In this document: positions 10,201 to 19,637 of the stretch, in pieces
How positions within the stretch are numbered: position 1 is the first letter of the stretch
Layout: each line of letters starts with the position of its first letter
Assembly: GCA_963718635.1 (NCBI GenBank)
Contig: OY970367.1
Coordinates: 930,001 to 994,000, forward strand
DNA length: 64,000 nt
Direction: 5' to 3'
From: JAIOQJ01 sp963718635
GTDB taxonomy: Bacteria; Planctomycetota; Planctomycetia; Gemmatales; Gemmataceae
Translations under genes and position numbers: made by a program
The notes under the pieces: generated by a model
What the model was told of the DNA's origin: nothing
The model's database searches: none
The model's input: only the letters and a program-made list of their open reading frames with translations

Positions 10201-10264
10201 CACAATGAGAAAATGAATTGATACAACGTTCCTAACCGACAACTTACCGGAGAGATAGCCGCAA

Positions 10265-11217
10265 ATGAGTGCGCCATACTGGATCGGCGTGGACCTGGGT
10301 GGGACGAAAATTCTGGCCGGGCTGTTCGATTCGAACTTCAAATCGCTCGGTCGGGCGAAGCACGCCACCAATGCGGAGACCGGTGGTGCGGCGGTCTTTG
10401 CCCGCATCGTGCAGTTGGTCGATTCGATCATCGCCGAGAGCGGCGTAGATCGCTCCAAGATTGGGGGAATGGGTTTGGCCATTCCCGGGCAGATCGTTCC
10501 CGGCGCGTGTGGTGCGCTATGCACCCAACTTGGGTTGGCGCGATTTCGATCTCACGGAATTGATTCCGCCAAGTTGGACCTGGCCTCTGTTCATCGAGAA
10601 CGACGTACGCATGGGGACCTATGGCGAATGGTCTCAGGGGGCGGCCAAGGGTTGCAAAAATGTCTTCGGCATCTTCGTCGGCACCGGAGTCGGCGGCGGC
10701 TTAATCCTCGACGGCAAACTCTATAACGGCTTCAACGGCCATGCCGGCGAGATCGGGCATATCGTCATTCACTGGCGCAAAGGCACATCGCTCGAGGCGA
10801 TCGCCGGCCGGCGTTCGATCATGGCCCGCGCAAAGGAACTTCTGGACGATTCACCCAAGCGCGTGCGGAAAGAGTGGAAATCAGTTGATATCACTGCGGT
10901 TAAAAGCTCGCATCTGGCCGAGTTTTACCAAAGCGATGACCCGATTGCGGTGCAATTGGTGGATGATGCCGCCCGCGCGCGAGCGCCGGAGTCGGCAGCG
11001 TGATCAATCTGCTCAGTCCGGAAATTGTGGTTATCGGCGGCGGCGTGGCCGGGCGCTGGGCGAAAGTTTCCGCGAGCGCGTATGGGAAATCGCCTTACGC
11101 TACACGCTTCCGCGAGCCGCTGAGAACGTCCGCTGTGTCGCAGCCGCGCTCGAAGACGATTCCGGCATTGTGGGCGCGGCGGTGTTCGCTCGCGATCGCT
11201 CGGCTGAGAAGAAATAA
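10265..11217 (+). CDS. ROK-family sugar kinase, frame broken three times
   Basis: The N-terminus has the ROK ATP-binding motif WIGVDLGGTKILAGLFD. The middle has ENDVRMGTYGEW and the sugar-binding GIFVGTGVGGGLILDGKLY with GHAGEIGHIVI. The C-terminus has INLLSPEIVVIGGGVAGALG and ends DDSGIVGAAVFARDRSAEKK. These pieces lie in three frames, with shifts near 10500, near 10985 and near 11057. The last fits loss of one G from a GGGG run. After correction the protein is about 317 residues, normal for ROK kinases. The zinc-site CxCG motif typical of glucokinases is not seen. Probable substrate: glucose or a related hexose. A histidinol-phosphatase-like gene follows after 22 bp. Confidence 0.75.
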
Positions 11218-11239
11218 CCGTATCCGCCGAGAATCATGC

Positions 11240-12010
11240 ATGAATGCCGACTGGAAGAACCGCTACGAAGAAGGGGTGCTCGCCGCTCAGGAAGCGGGAC
11301 GGATCGCGCTCGGCTACTTCGATACAGCCGTCGCGGTCGAAACGAAGAGCGATCAAAGCCCGGTGACGATCGCCGATCGCTCGGCGGAGCAAGCCTTGCG
11401 CACGCGTTTGCATCGGGCGTTTCCGGATGATGGCTTTCTCGGCGAAGAGTTTGGCGATACGCCCGGCACATCGGGCTACCGCTGGATCATCGATCCAATT
11501 GATGGCACGCGCAGCTTCATTCGCGGCATTCCCATTTGGGCAACGCTCGTCGGCCTCGAATATCGCAGCGAGATGATTGCCGGCATCGCCTATAACCCGG
11601 TCTGGAACCAGACTCATCGCGCTCTTCGCGGTGACGGCGCCTATCGCGATGAACGTCGTATTCGAGTTTCCGACGAACCGGCTTTGGCCAAATCGCTGCT
11701 CTCGTATTCCAGTTATGGCTTCTTCAAAGCGGCCGGACGACAGAATACATTCACCCAACTCCTGGCGAGCACGGAACGCTCGCGCGGCTATGCCGACTAC
11801 TACGGCTTCGTTCTTGTAGCGCAGGGGTCCATCGAACTGATGGCCGACCATGGCGTCCACCTTTGGGACGTCGCCGGCCTGCAAGTGATTGTCGAAGAAG
11901 CTGGCGGCCAACTAACCGATTGGCATGGAAAACGAGATCTCGAACGCCCCGATGTGCTGGCTAGCAACGGCAAAGTCCACGCGGCGGCGCTTGAAATTCT
12001 TGCCCGATAA
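11240..12010 (+). CDS. Inositol-monophosphatase family enzyme, histidinol-phosphatase (HisN) type
   Basis: 256 residues from the ATG at 11240; upstream in-frame codons belong to the end of the ROK gene read in another frame. Metal-site motifs are all present: FLGEEFGD (first Glu), WIIDPIDGTRSFIRGIP (the DPIDGT signature) and HLWDVAGLQVIVEEAGG (the WDxAG signature). The GTRSFIRG variant and the overall length match the HisN/histidinol-phosphatase branch better than myo-inositol monophosphatases, but substrate choice in this family is hard to call from sequence. Mg2+-dependent cytoplasmic phosphatase. It has no histidine biosynthesis neighbours here. Confidence 0.82.
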   Translation: MNADWKNRYEEGVLAAQEAGRIALGYFDTAVAVETKSDQSPVTIADRSAEQALRTRLHRAFPDDGFLGEEFGDTPGTSGYRWIIDPIDGTRSFIRGIPIWATLVGLEYRSEMIAGIAYNPVWNQTHRALRGDGAYRDERRIRVSDEPALAKSLLSYSSYGFFKAAGRQNTFTQLLASTERSRGYADYYGFVLVAQGSIELMADHGVHLWDVAGLQVIVEEAGGQLTDWHGKRDLERPDVLASNGKVHAAALEILAR

Positions 12011-12193
12011 TTCTCTTTAGCAGTTGAAATCGGCTCGAACCCGCTTGTATGATATTTCAAGCGGTTCCCACCATATGAACACCGGCACATCTTGTTAGCC
12101 GGACGCGCAAGCGACGGATGACTAAGTTTAGCGCTTCGTCTTGATCGCCTTTTTTTTGTTGATCAAATTGCGCTCTCTTCAAAGGAACACTTC

Positions 12194-12967
12194 ATGCGTC
12201 GATATGGTCTCTACTTGATCGCGTGCATCACGGCATTTGTTTTTTCGGAGCAAGTGAAAGCGCAGGGTGGTGCTTGGGCAGACCTCAAAGGCAGCGTCAC
12301 TTGGGCTGGCGATCCGAAGGCCCAGGCGAAAATTGAGCCTAAGGTTGATGTCGAAGTTTGTGCAATGGACAAAGCGCCGCTCGAAGAAGACTACATCATC
12401 AATCCGGTAAACAAAGGATTAAAGAATGTATTTGTTTGGCTGCGTCCAGTGGGCGCCGCCAAGGGCGCTGCATTCCCGCCAGTGCTCATCCATCCAGCGC
12501 TTTTGAAGCCGGCAAATCCGAACGTTGAAATCGATCAACCTTGTTGCCGTTTCATTCCGCATGTTCTGGCTGCCCGTGAGGGCCAGAACATGATCATCAA
12601 AAATAGTGCAATCATAGCGCACAATGCAAAGTGGACCTCCAAAGCGAACGGAGATTTCAATGTTTTGATACCCGCAAAAGGGCAGTATAAACTAGAGAAA
12701 CCGCTTGCCGCTGAAGGCTCGGAAATATTTTTACAGTGTAGCATTCACAGCTGGATGAAGGCTCATGTCCGCGTTTTCGATCATCCATATTTCGCCATTA
12801 CAGATTCGGATGGCAAGTGGGAAATCAAGGATGCGCCAGTAGGCAAATTCAGCATCTTCGTACACCATCCGGCAACAGGCTGGTTGGATGGCGCTAACGG
12901 CCGCAACGGTCAAGTGATTAATATCCCTGCAGGCGGGGCGAACTTACCACCGTTTGCGATGAAGTAA
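12194..12967 (+). CDS. Secreted cupredoxin-like protein 1 (methylamine-utilisation-like)
   Basis: 257 residues with a signal peptide (about 1-24, ending VKAQ). The domain has IINPVNKGLKNVFVWLRP, a paired-Cys segment DQPCCRFIPHV, then a candidate type-1 copper site: His in IIAHNAKW and the cluster FLQCSIHSWMKAH giving Cys, His and Met ligands. The C-terminal part (TDSDGKWEIKDAPVGKF, then VHHPATGW) looks like a carboxypeptidase-regulatory-like beta domain. It is the first of three tandem paralogs (12194-14695). Such proteins are expected in the periplasm-like space as electron carriers or copper binders; the partner is unknown. Confidence 0.75.
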   Translation: MRRYGLYLIACITAFVFSEQVKAQGGAWADLKGSVTWAGDPKAQAKIEPKVDVEVCAMDKAPLEEDYIINPVNKGLKNVFVWLRPVGAAKGAAFPPVLIHPALLKPANPNVEIDQPCCRFIPHVLAAREGQNMIIKNSAIIAHNAKWTSKANGDFNVLIPAKGQYKLEKPLAAEGSEIFLQCSIHSWMKAHVRVFDHPYFAITDSDGKWEIKDAPVGKFSIFVHHPATGWLDGANGRNGQVINIPAGGANLPPFAMK

Positions 12968-13076
12968 TAATGCATTTTAGAGACTGTCGAACGTCTGCTA
13001 ATGCAAGTTTCAGTTTGTGTAACTTGGATTTCTGATCTGATTGAACTTTTCCAAACCTTTCCTGGAGATATGTTTC

Positions 13077-13856
13077 ATGCGTCGAATTGGATTATGTCTG
13101 TTTGCCCTGCTGTTCTCTTCCACCGCATCCACACTGAGGGCCGAAAATGGGAAGTGGGCCAACCTCAGAGGCACCGTGATTTGGGACGGGCCCGCGCCCG
13201 TGCAGCCGAAGATCGTTCCCGGCGTCAACAAAGATGTCTGCGCCCTTGATAAAGAACCGCTCGAAGAAGATTACATCATCAATCCGAAGAACAAAGGGTT
13301 GAAGAACGTATTTGTTTGGTTGCGGCCCGATGGCGCCAAGAAGGGCGATCCGTTTCCGGTCGATAAGATTCACCCGGCTCTGTTGAAGCCTGCCTCGCCG
13401 ACGGCGGAGATCGATCAACCCTGCTGCCGTTTCATTCCGCACGTGCTGGCAGCGCGAGCGGGGCAGACGATGATCATCAAGAACAGTGCGCCGATCGCTC
13501 ACAATGGCAAATGGTCGTCGAAGGAGAATGGCGACATCAATCCGCTGATCCCGGCCGGCGGCGAGTACAAGTTGCCGAAACCGCTCGTTTTTGAGCCGGG
13601 TGAGATTCCGCTGCAATGCAGCATCCACGGCTGGATGAAGGCGCACGTCCGCGTGTTCGACCATCCTTACTACGCCGTCACGGATGCCGACGGAAATTGG
13701 GAAATCAAGAACGCGCCGGTCGGCAAGTTCAGCGTCTTCGTCCATCATCCGGCCACAGGCTGGTTGAACGGCGCTGCCGGCAACAAGGGCCAGACGATGG
13801 AAATCAAGCCCGGCGATATTGCGATCGATCCGTATAAGATGAAAGCGACAAATTAA
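13077..13856 (+). CDS. Secreted cupredoxin-like protein 2
   Basis: 259 residues from the ATG at 13077, which has GGAGA upstream; an earlier in-frame ATG at 13041 would bury the signal peptide. Very similar to protein 1: VCALDKEPLEEDYIINP, NKGLKNVFVWLRPDG, DQPCCRFIPHVLAARAGQ, PIAHNGKW and LQCSIHGWMKAHVRVFDHP. All candidate type-1 copper ligands (His, Cys, His, Met) are kept. Signal peptide about 1-21. The close likeness to its neighbour points to tandem duplication. A strong hairpin follows the stop codon. Confidence 0.77.
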   Translation: MRRIGLCLFALLFSSTASTLRAENGKWANLRGTVIWDGPAPVQPKIVPGVNKDVCALDKEPLEEDYIINPKNKGLKNVFVWLRPDGAKKGDPFPVDKIHPALLKPASPTAEIDQPCCRFIPHVLAARAGQTMIIKNSAPIAHNGKWSSKENGDINPLIPAGGEYKLPKPLVFEPGEIPLQCSIHGWMKAHVRVFDHPYYAVTDADGNWEIKNAPVGKFSVFVHHPATGWLNGAAGNKGQTMEIKPGDIAIDPYKMKATN

Positions 13857-13864
13857 AGCAACTT

Positions 13865-13910
13865 GGCCGCTTACACCTCTACTAAAAGTGTAAGCGGCCG
13901 TTTGGTTCCC
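13865..13910 (+). terminator. Strong hairpin between cupredoxin genes 2 and 3
   Basis: Perfect 12-bp arms (GGCCGCTTACAC at 13865-13876, GTGTAAGCGGCC at 13888-13899) with an 11-base loop, followed by GTTTGGTT. It starts 8 bases after one stop and ends just before the next ATG at 13913, so it could be an intrinsic terminator or attenuator that lowers expression of the third gene. Confidence 0.65.
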
Positions 13911-13912
13911 CA

Positions 13913-14695
13913 ATGAAGCTCTTCTTTACCACACTTGCCCTCTGTGCCTTTTCCTATTCTCTGTGCGCTTTTCCTGCAAATCCAGGCGGTGGCGGTGGCG
14001 GCAACGAACGCTGGGCGACCGTCCGCGGTCAAATTGTCTTCGATGGCGAGCAGCCGCCATCGCCGGCGATTATCGCCCGTCCAAACGGGTTGGCGCCGGT
14101 CACAGTTCCATCATGGGTTGTCAATTCCCGGAATAAGGGGGTCAAGAATGTTTTCGTCTGGCTCGCGGTAGACGATGTTGATCGCGGCATTCACATGCAG
14201 CCCGAGTTGATTCATCCGACTTTGCGTAAGCCGCCTGCGGCAACGGTACGCATCACCATCGACCAGATGCTGTTCACTCCAAGCAGTTTCGCCTGTCGCA
14301 GCGGGCAAAGTTTCAGCTTCGAGAACACCAGTGCGGAAGTGACGAATCTTCGCTCGCAGTCGCTCGACGTCGATACGAACGTGGTGGTGCCAGTCGATAA
14401 GACCTTTGAACTTCCAATACTGAAGGCCGAGAAGGTCCCATTAATACTTTCGAGCAATATCCATCCCTGGATGCGGGGAGTTATTCGTGTTTTCGATCAT
14501 CCTTACTACGCAGTGACCGATGATGATGGCAAGTTCGAAATGCCACTAGTCCCCGTCGGACCGCTGCGGATTTACGTTTGGCATCACGAGTATGGCTATT
14601 ACGGAGATCGTAAGGGGGAAAAGGGAATGCCAATCATTGTCAAGCCGCGCGGGTTGCTGTTAGACCCGGTGCTGATTGGCCCGGTTAAGGAATGA
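13913..14695 (+). CDS. Secreted cupredoxin-fold protein 3 lacking the copper ligands
   Basis: 260 residues, signal peptide about 1-20, then a Gly-rich linker (GGGGGG). The fold landmarks of its two neighbours are kept: NSRNKGVKNVFVWLAV, ELIHPTLRKP, IHPWMRGVIRVFDHPYYAVTD and VPVGPLRIYVWHHEYG. The copper-site residues are altered. The Cys of the LQCSIHxWM cluster is replaced (LSSNIHPWM), the upstream AHN histidine is missing, and the paired Cys segment is gone. It is probably a diverged non-copper paralog or has another ligand. Confidence 0.72.
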   Translation: MKLFFTTLALCAFSYSLCAFPANPGGGGGGNERWATVRGQIVFDGEQPPSPAIIARPNGLAPVTVPSWVVNSRNKGVKNVFVWLAVDDVDRGIHMQPELIHPTLRKPPAATVRITIDQMLFTPSSFACRSGQSFSFENTSAEVTNLRSQSLDVDTNVVVPVDKTFELPILKAEKVPLILSSNIHPWMRGVIRVFDHPYYAVTDDDGKFEMPLVPVGPLRIYVWHHEYGYYGDRKGEKGMPIIVKPRGLLLDPVLIGPVKE

Positions 14696-15088
14696 TGGCA
14701 ACTCTTGAGTCTTTAGCAACCAATGCGTGGAGTTCGGATAGTCGCTGGATAAGATTAATCACGAAAACACAAAAGAATGAAAGCACGGAATAGAAGCGGT
14801 GACAGCAATAATGACCCATCGTCTTATTCGAACGTTGGGCTAATGCAACTTGGCCGGCCGCGAGCGTGAGCCACTTGGAGAAAAAGCGGCAACGCCGGTC
14901 GCTCACGCTCTCGGCTCGCCAAAGCCTTTGGACCGCCTTGTTGGAGAAAAGAACTTACCAACCCTTGACAGGGGACGGCCTAGCCTCGACAATCTACAAC
15001 ACAACTCGACGACTCCACCCGGCTACGGCTGGTTCGGCACGGGCTGGATGTAATAGGCACTCGTATTCAGCTTTGAGGGAGAAGCGGT
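14696..15088. other. Intergenic stretch with one inverted repeat
   Basis: 393 bp without a credible gene. Perfect arms GAGCGTGAGC (14862-14871) and GCTCACGCTC (14901-14910) form a hairpin-type repeat with flanking CTCGGCTCGCC, a sequence also found at 44260 and 47300. GAGGGAG before 15089 serves as ribosome-binding site of the next gene. Confidence 0.6.
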
Positions 15089-15451
15089 ATGGCCCCAACA
15101 CCCCGCAAGCAGCGCCTGCAAGTCGAAGACGTTGGCGATGTCACCGTCGTCAATTTCATCGATAAGAAAATCCTGGATGAGCAAAACATTCAGATGATCG
15201 GCGAGGAGCTCTTCCGCCTCGTGGATGAGTTTGGTCGTCGCAAAATCGTTCTCGACTTCAAACACGTCGATTTTCTTTCCAGCGCCGCTCTCGGCAAACT
15301 GATTACCCTCAACCGCAAGGTGCAAGCAGTGCGCGGCAAGCTCGTGCTCTGTGGGATCACCAAAGAGATTCGAGAGGTCTTCGAGATCACCAAGCTCGAT
15401 AAACTTTTCACCATCCAGCAGGAAGAACAGGCGGCTATCCAAGCGTTCTAA
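15089..15451 (+). CDS. STAS-domain anti-sigma factor antagonist, second module
   Basis: 120 residues, a single STAS domain with VTVVNFIDKKILDEQNIQ at the N-terminus and the phosphorylation loop FKHVDFLSSAALGKLITL. The serine in SSA is the expected target of the RsbW-like kinase encoded 16 bp downstream. AGGGAGAAG precedes the ATG. The two genes form a separate partner-switching pair from the one at 302-2819. No phosphatase gene adjoins this pair, so the FHA-GAF-PP2C protein or another may serve it. Confidence 0.87.
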   Translation: MAPTPRKQRLQVEDVGDVTVVNFIDKKILDEQNIQMIGEELFRLVDEFGRRKIVLDFKHVDFLSSAALGKLITLNRKVQAVRGKLVLCGITKEIREVFEITKLDKLFTIQQEEQAAIQAF

Positions 15452-15467
15452 GCGGGCATCGTGACCG

Positions 15468-15884
15468 ATGAATACAAACGGCAAGCCGCTTGCCCGCGAT
15501 CTCGTTATTCCGAACGACCTCTCCGCCGCCCGGCAACTCCAGGGCGAAATCGAAGAGGCGTTGCATTCCATTCACTTCAATGATTCGGAAGTCTTCGCCA
15601 TCAAAATGGCCGTTGCCGAAGCCCTCGTCAATGCGATCAAGCACGGCAATCAGATGGATCCGGAAAAGAGCGTTCGCGTTCGATACGAGATACGCAGCGA
15701 TCGCTTTGAAGTAGACATCACCGATCAGGGGCCGGGTTTTGATCCCGAAGATGTTCCCGACCCCACGGCTCCCGAAAACCTGGAACGCCCTTGCGGCCGT
15801 GGATTGTTGCTGATGCGGCATTACATGACGAAAGTGTCATTTGCCGACAAGGGGAGCACGATTTCGATGTACAAGGCTCGTTAG
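15468..15884 (+). CDS. RsbW-like anti-sigma regulatory kinase (HATPase_c_2), second module
   Basis: 138 residues. MAVAEALVNAIKHGN is the N box, ITDQGPGFDPEDVPDP the G1 box, and CGRGLLLMRHYMTKV the G2 box, all well conserved, so it should bind ATP. It starts 16 bp after the STAS gene, and the leucyl/arginyl transferase starts 12 bp after its stop, so a three-gene operon is likely. The partner released on switching is not identified. Confidence 0.87.
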   Translation: MNTNGKPLARDLVIPNDLSAARQLQGEIEEALHSIHFNDSEVFAIKMAVAEALVNAIKHGNQMDPEKSVRVRYEIRSDRFEVDITDQGPGFDPEDVPDPTAPENLERPCGRGLLLMRHYMTKVSFADKGSTISMYKAR

Positions 15885-15896
15885 CCTCGGCGATTC

Positions 15897-16601
15897 ATGC
15901 AATCTTTATTCACTTTCACCACTCCGCCGCACCAATGCAACTATCTCCCTGCCGAAGCGTCGCGCATGCGCTACGAGCTTGTTGCCGCCATCTCAGCCGA
16001 AGAGTACGAACAGCGGTTGCGCGAAGGCTGGCGGCATTTTGGCCACTCGTTGTTCAGGCCAGAATGTGCGGAATGCCGCGCGTGTCAGTCGATTCGCGTG
16101 CTAGTCGACCGCTTCCGACCGAATCGCAGTCAGCGTCGGGCGTGGGAGGCGAATCGAGATGTCGAAATCAGCGTAGGCTTGCCCAGTGTCACCGATGAAA
16201 AACTCGACCTCTACGATCGCTTCCATGCCCACCAGACACTGCAGAAAGGCTGGCCGGAAAATTCGCCCAAGGAAGGGGCGAGCTATGTGGAATCGTTCGT
16301 GGACAATCCCGTTCCGACCATGGAATGGCTCTTTCACGTGCAAGGGAAACTGATCGGCGTCGGCTACGTCGATCATCTGCCGCAATCGTTATCCGCCATT
16401 TATTTTTTCCACGATCCGGAAGAACGCCGTCGCTCGCTGGGAACCTTCAACGTTCTGAAAATCATTGCCGAGGCCAAAGCCCGCCGTCTGCCGTTCGTCT
16501 ATCTAGGCTATTATGTCGTGGGTTGCGGCTCCCTTGAGTACAAGGCGAATTTCGCTCCGAACGAAGTTCTTGCAGCTAATGGCGAATGGATTGCACTTTG
16601 A
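15897..16601 (+). CDS. bpt: N-end-rule aminoacyl-tRNA-protein transferase (Bpt/ATE type)
   Basis: 234 residues. The N-terminus has HQCNYLPAEASRMRYELV, then GWRHFGHSLFRPECAECRACQSIRVLVDRF, stated here in two motifs: FGHSLFRPEC and CRACQSIRV. The C-terminus has GVGYVDHLPQSLSAIYFFHDP, RRSLGTFNVLKI and LGYYVVGC with the final N-end-rule YKANFAPNE. These are the two ATE domains of bacterial enzymes that add Leu (or Arg) to N-terminal acidic residues and so mark proteins for ClpAP/ClpS. Cys pairs in the N-terminal domain are present. It is probably co-transcribed with the STAS/RsbW pair, an unusual setting. Confidence 0.88.
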   Translation: MQSLFTFTTPPHQCNYLPAEASRMRYELVAAISAEEYEQRLREGWRHFGHSLFRPECAECRACQSIRVLVDRFRPNRSQRRAWEANRDVEISVGLPSVTDEKLDLYDRFHAHQTLQKGWPENSPKEGASYVESFVDNPVPTMEWLFHVQGKLIGVGYVDHLPQSLSAIYFFHDPEERRRSLGTFNVLKIIAEAKARRLPFVYLGYYVVGCGSLEYKANFAPNEVLAANGEWIAL

Positions 16602-16659
16602 GAATTAACTTCGCAATGCTGATTTGCGACGAACCGTAAACAATTGCTTTGAATGCGAC

Positions 16660-17141
16660 TCATTTTTTCGTGGCATCGGTTAATGAGGGGAGTTCGTGAA
16701 AGTCGCCGATTTCCTGGCTAAACGTGGGTATTTGCAACAGCGTTTCCATTAGCAGCAGTATCATGCCGGCGCCGATCAAGGTAAGTCCGCTGAACAGGGC
16801 GATGCTGCCGATCCGCGCAAGAACATTTCCTGTGGGTAGGCGACGGCCAGACTGGCAAGCGCGACAGTCGCCAAAAAAGCGATGACGGCGCATGTCACCA
16901 GGATAGAGCCATAATTGAGATAGAGGATTTGCCGGCGGCAAAGTACGATCTCCTGGAGCAAACGCTCCTGGCGGACATCTTTGCCGTTGTGTCCGCGCAG
17001 TTCGCTCGTCAGACTGCGATAGCGTTCGTAATCGCTGATGTATCGAGTGCTGATCGTCTGAAGCATCACGCCGGCTGCGATGATAATGGCGATGGTTGCC
17101 CCGGCAATGCCGAGCATGTCCGCCAGTTTGTAATCTGCCAT
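16660..17141 (-). CDS. DUF2721-like small membrane protein, frame broken once
   Basis: I start at the ATG at 17141, which has AAGGAAG upstream. The product begins MADYKLADMLGIAG and has a first hydrophobic helix (ATIAIIIAAGVML), a helical cytoplasmic stretch (YERYRSLTSEL), a second membrane segment (YGSILVTCAVIAFLATVALA) and then, one frame away, a third (RIGSIALFSGLTLIGAGMIL) ending HELPSLTDATKK. One base appears to be missing near 16825-16835. Restored length is about 160 residues, as expected for DUF2721. Function unknown. Confidence 0.7.
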
Positions 17142-17209
17142 GAATGCAAACTTCCTTGTGTCGAAAAAATTCACCTTTCAGTCCGCCAAAGGCAACTGTC
17201 TGATCTCTG

Positions 17210-19395
17210 CTAAACGACCGTGGGCGCCGGCCGGTGGTGGAAATAGCATTCAAGCGCAGTTTCAATAGCCGGTAGAATCCGGCCACGTTCGCTTCCTAAG
17301 GCGCGTAAACGCAGGCCGTGGCGCTGGCAAGTGAAGTTCGGCCGCACGACAGCCGACGATTTGATTTGGATCAAAGGCGCCGAGTTGGGCGGTGCGCCGT
17401 GCGAGATCGGCCCAACTAAGGGCGCCGGCGTTGGCCAAATGCCAGATGCCATGGGCGTCATCAATCAGCAGATCGAGGGTTGCATTCACCAAGTCCGGAA
17501 CGTAAGTAGGTGAAACAATCATATCTTCAGCAGCGCGGAAAGGTTGGCCTGCCCTCAAGGTGTTGATCACGGCCGCCACAAAGTTATACTGATCCCACGG
17601 GCCGAAAAACGCGCTGGTCCGCACAATGAGTGCTTCTGGAAAATGATCCAGCACGCGCTTTTCCGCTTCCGCCTTACTCATGCCGTAAACGTTCAAAGGC
17701 GCAACCGGGTCGCTCTCCCGGTAAAGATCTTCGTGCCGGCCGTCGAACACCAGATCGGAAGAAAACGTGACCAGTTTCAGATTATGCTGCCGACACGCGC
17801 GTGCAAGAATCGCCGGCCCAAGTGCATTTTCCCGATAACAAAGTTCCGGCTCCCGCTCCGCGTCATCAACTCGAACGTAACCGGCAGCGTTGACTATCGC
17901 CCACGGTTGCCATGCTGCAATGGCGCGATCGACTGATGAAGCATCGCCGATATCCATCTCGTGGCGATTGAGCAGGCGGCATGCCAGGCCGCGTTGCACA
18001 CAGATGTGCCCGAGAGCTCGGCCCAGAGTTCCGGTCGCGCCGCTGATCAACACCGGTCGAATGATTCGCTTGCGATGGCGCGGGGCTCGGCCTCCGGTTG
18101 AAAAGGCCGGATAGCCGAGACGCTTCGGCAGATGCCACCATCCCGGCGAAGCCAAGACGGGATGCACTGGCTCGCGCCCTGCGACGAGTTCGGGCAGCAG
18201 ATTGGCTAAGGCTGTAGGACGCGGACCGCAGTCCGAACGCAAATCGAAAACCCCCGGCTCGTAGTGACCGTTTAAGCGAGTTACCAAGCTGTTCCAGTCA
18301 AAACTGCCGAGTAGGGTCCAGGCAGTAACTGCACGTATTTCAAGGCCGGCGTCATGTCGCTCTTTGGCCGTCCGCCATATCTCGCAAAACCAGCGCATCT
18401 GTTCTTCACGAGTGCAACCCAGATGAACCTCCGTGATAACGAGCGGAATTTTATACCGCTGCCACGCTTGGTCGAGCAGAGACCCCACGTCGGCAATTCC
18501 CTCAGCGCAGCACGCGGACGGCTTCCACATCCGCGTAGCGAGACCGGCCATTGGTTCCGATAAGGCATTCTGGGTAAAGCTCGAGGCGATCATCAAGGAA
18601 TCGATCGCTGGTAACATAGTGGTTGATGCCGAATACATCCGGCGGACAGGGGTTGTCGAGGAACCAGGTGATCTCGTCTTCAGCAGCGCCGACCCAGCGC
18701 AGATAACTCCACATCGGATGTTTTCGATCAACCCGGCCGCACAAGAGATCGATCGAAAGCCAACGCCGTTCGTTTTCGAAGTCCGCTTGATACTGTAACG
18801 CCGGCGTGCTGAACACTTGACCGAGATCCTCGGTCTGCACCAGCTGGGCGTGACTGTTGATTTCGCGGATCGCCCGCATCGCTAAGACGGTTGCCCGGCT
18901 TTGCATAAACAGAGCGCGGACAAAAGTCAGCGGATCCCGCCCGTGTGGATGCCAATGACCATAAAGCCCGCTGAAGCGAGCCGTAGTTAACGGCTCATTG
19001 ACCGGAGTGTATTTTTCCACCCAAGGAAAGTGCCTGGCAACTTCGCTTGCGTATGCTCCAAGTCCTTCAGCAAACAACGGGCATATCAGACTTGTATGTT
19101 TTGGCCCGCTGCCATGATGCACTAGGCCGACGATAGGTTCGATCTGCAATTGTTCGAGGCGCTTAAGCCGCTGCTCTGCCCACTCCCAATTCCCATCTGA
19201 ACGCGAATCGGGCCGCGTCTTTTCCCACAGCACCGGATACCGTAGTGCCCGCACTCCCAACTGGGCAAAGAGATCGAGATCCTCAATCCGACTCGCATGG
19301 CCGCTCAGTTCGACTTGATCGTGATAGGCGTCGCCGACGCGGTTGTAGGTACATTCAACCCCACCCCAAAGCTGCATTGGGCTTTTGAATTTCAT
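17210..19395 (-). CDS. Family-1-glycosidase-like / RmlD-like reductase fusion, frame broken twice
   Basis: The start at 19395 follows TGGAGAG. The N-terminal about 400 residues resemble a GH1 barrel: MQLWGGVECTYNRVGDAY, LGVRALRYPVLWEKTRP, KYTPVNEPLTTARFSGLYGHW (Asn-Glu acid/base) and IPLVITEVHLGC (nucleophile Glu). The C-terminal about 300 residues are an extended SDR like dTDP-4-dehydrorhamnose reductase: LISGATGTLGRALGH, NAAGYVRVDDAE, SSDLVFDG, YGMSKAEAEK (Tyr-x3-Lys) and TSAFFGP. Frame shifts near 18540 and 17303 interrupt one continuous homologous reading of about 728 residues. The natural C-terminus after correction is GSERGRILPAIETALE. Substrate unknown; a role in making or trimming a deoxysugar glycan is likely. 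Confidence 0.78.
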
Positions 19396-19637
19396 TACTC
19401 GCACTCTCCAGTTCTTGGAACAACTGTCCCGCACCCGGCTTGCTGAGGCCGTTCCTGTTGACCACGTCTTTCTAAAGCAAAGATCATTCCGCAACATGAA
19501 ATAATGCTGTTTTGCCGCTGGTCTAGTCCTTTTGGCTTACTACCTACTCAATCAAAAACATGACTTGCAAAAGACAGAATATCGGGTACCATCACTTTAA
19601 TGATAAACATAGTGATGTTTGCAGAAGAGCTAGTTTA

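Larger units (their letters stand above)
9957..10264. other. Intergenic stretch with two palindromic repeats
   Basis: 308 bp with no credible gene. It contains two members of the GGAAATATTTCC palindrome family, described separately, and GGAGAG shortly before the ROK kinase start. Confidence 0.7.

Noticed and set aside
11000..11239. N-terminal extension of the HisN-like protein
   Set aside because: This stretch encodes the end of the ROK kinase (VIGGGVAG motif) before a frame break. The phosphatase starts at 11240.
13092..13913. Long open frame on the minus strand opposite cupredoxin 2
   Set aside because: It is a mirror of a strongly supported gene with signal peptide and copper motifs. High GC codon use leaves the antisense frame open by chance.
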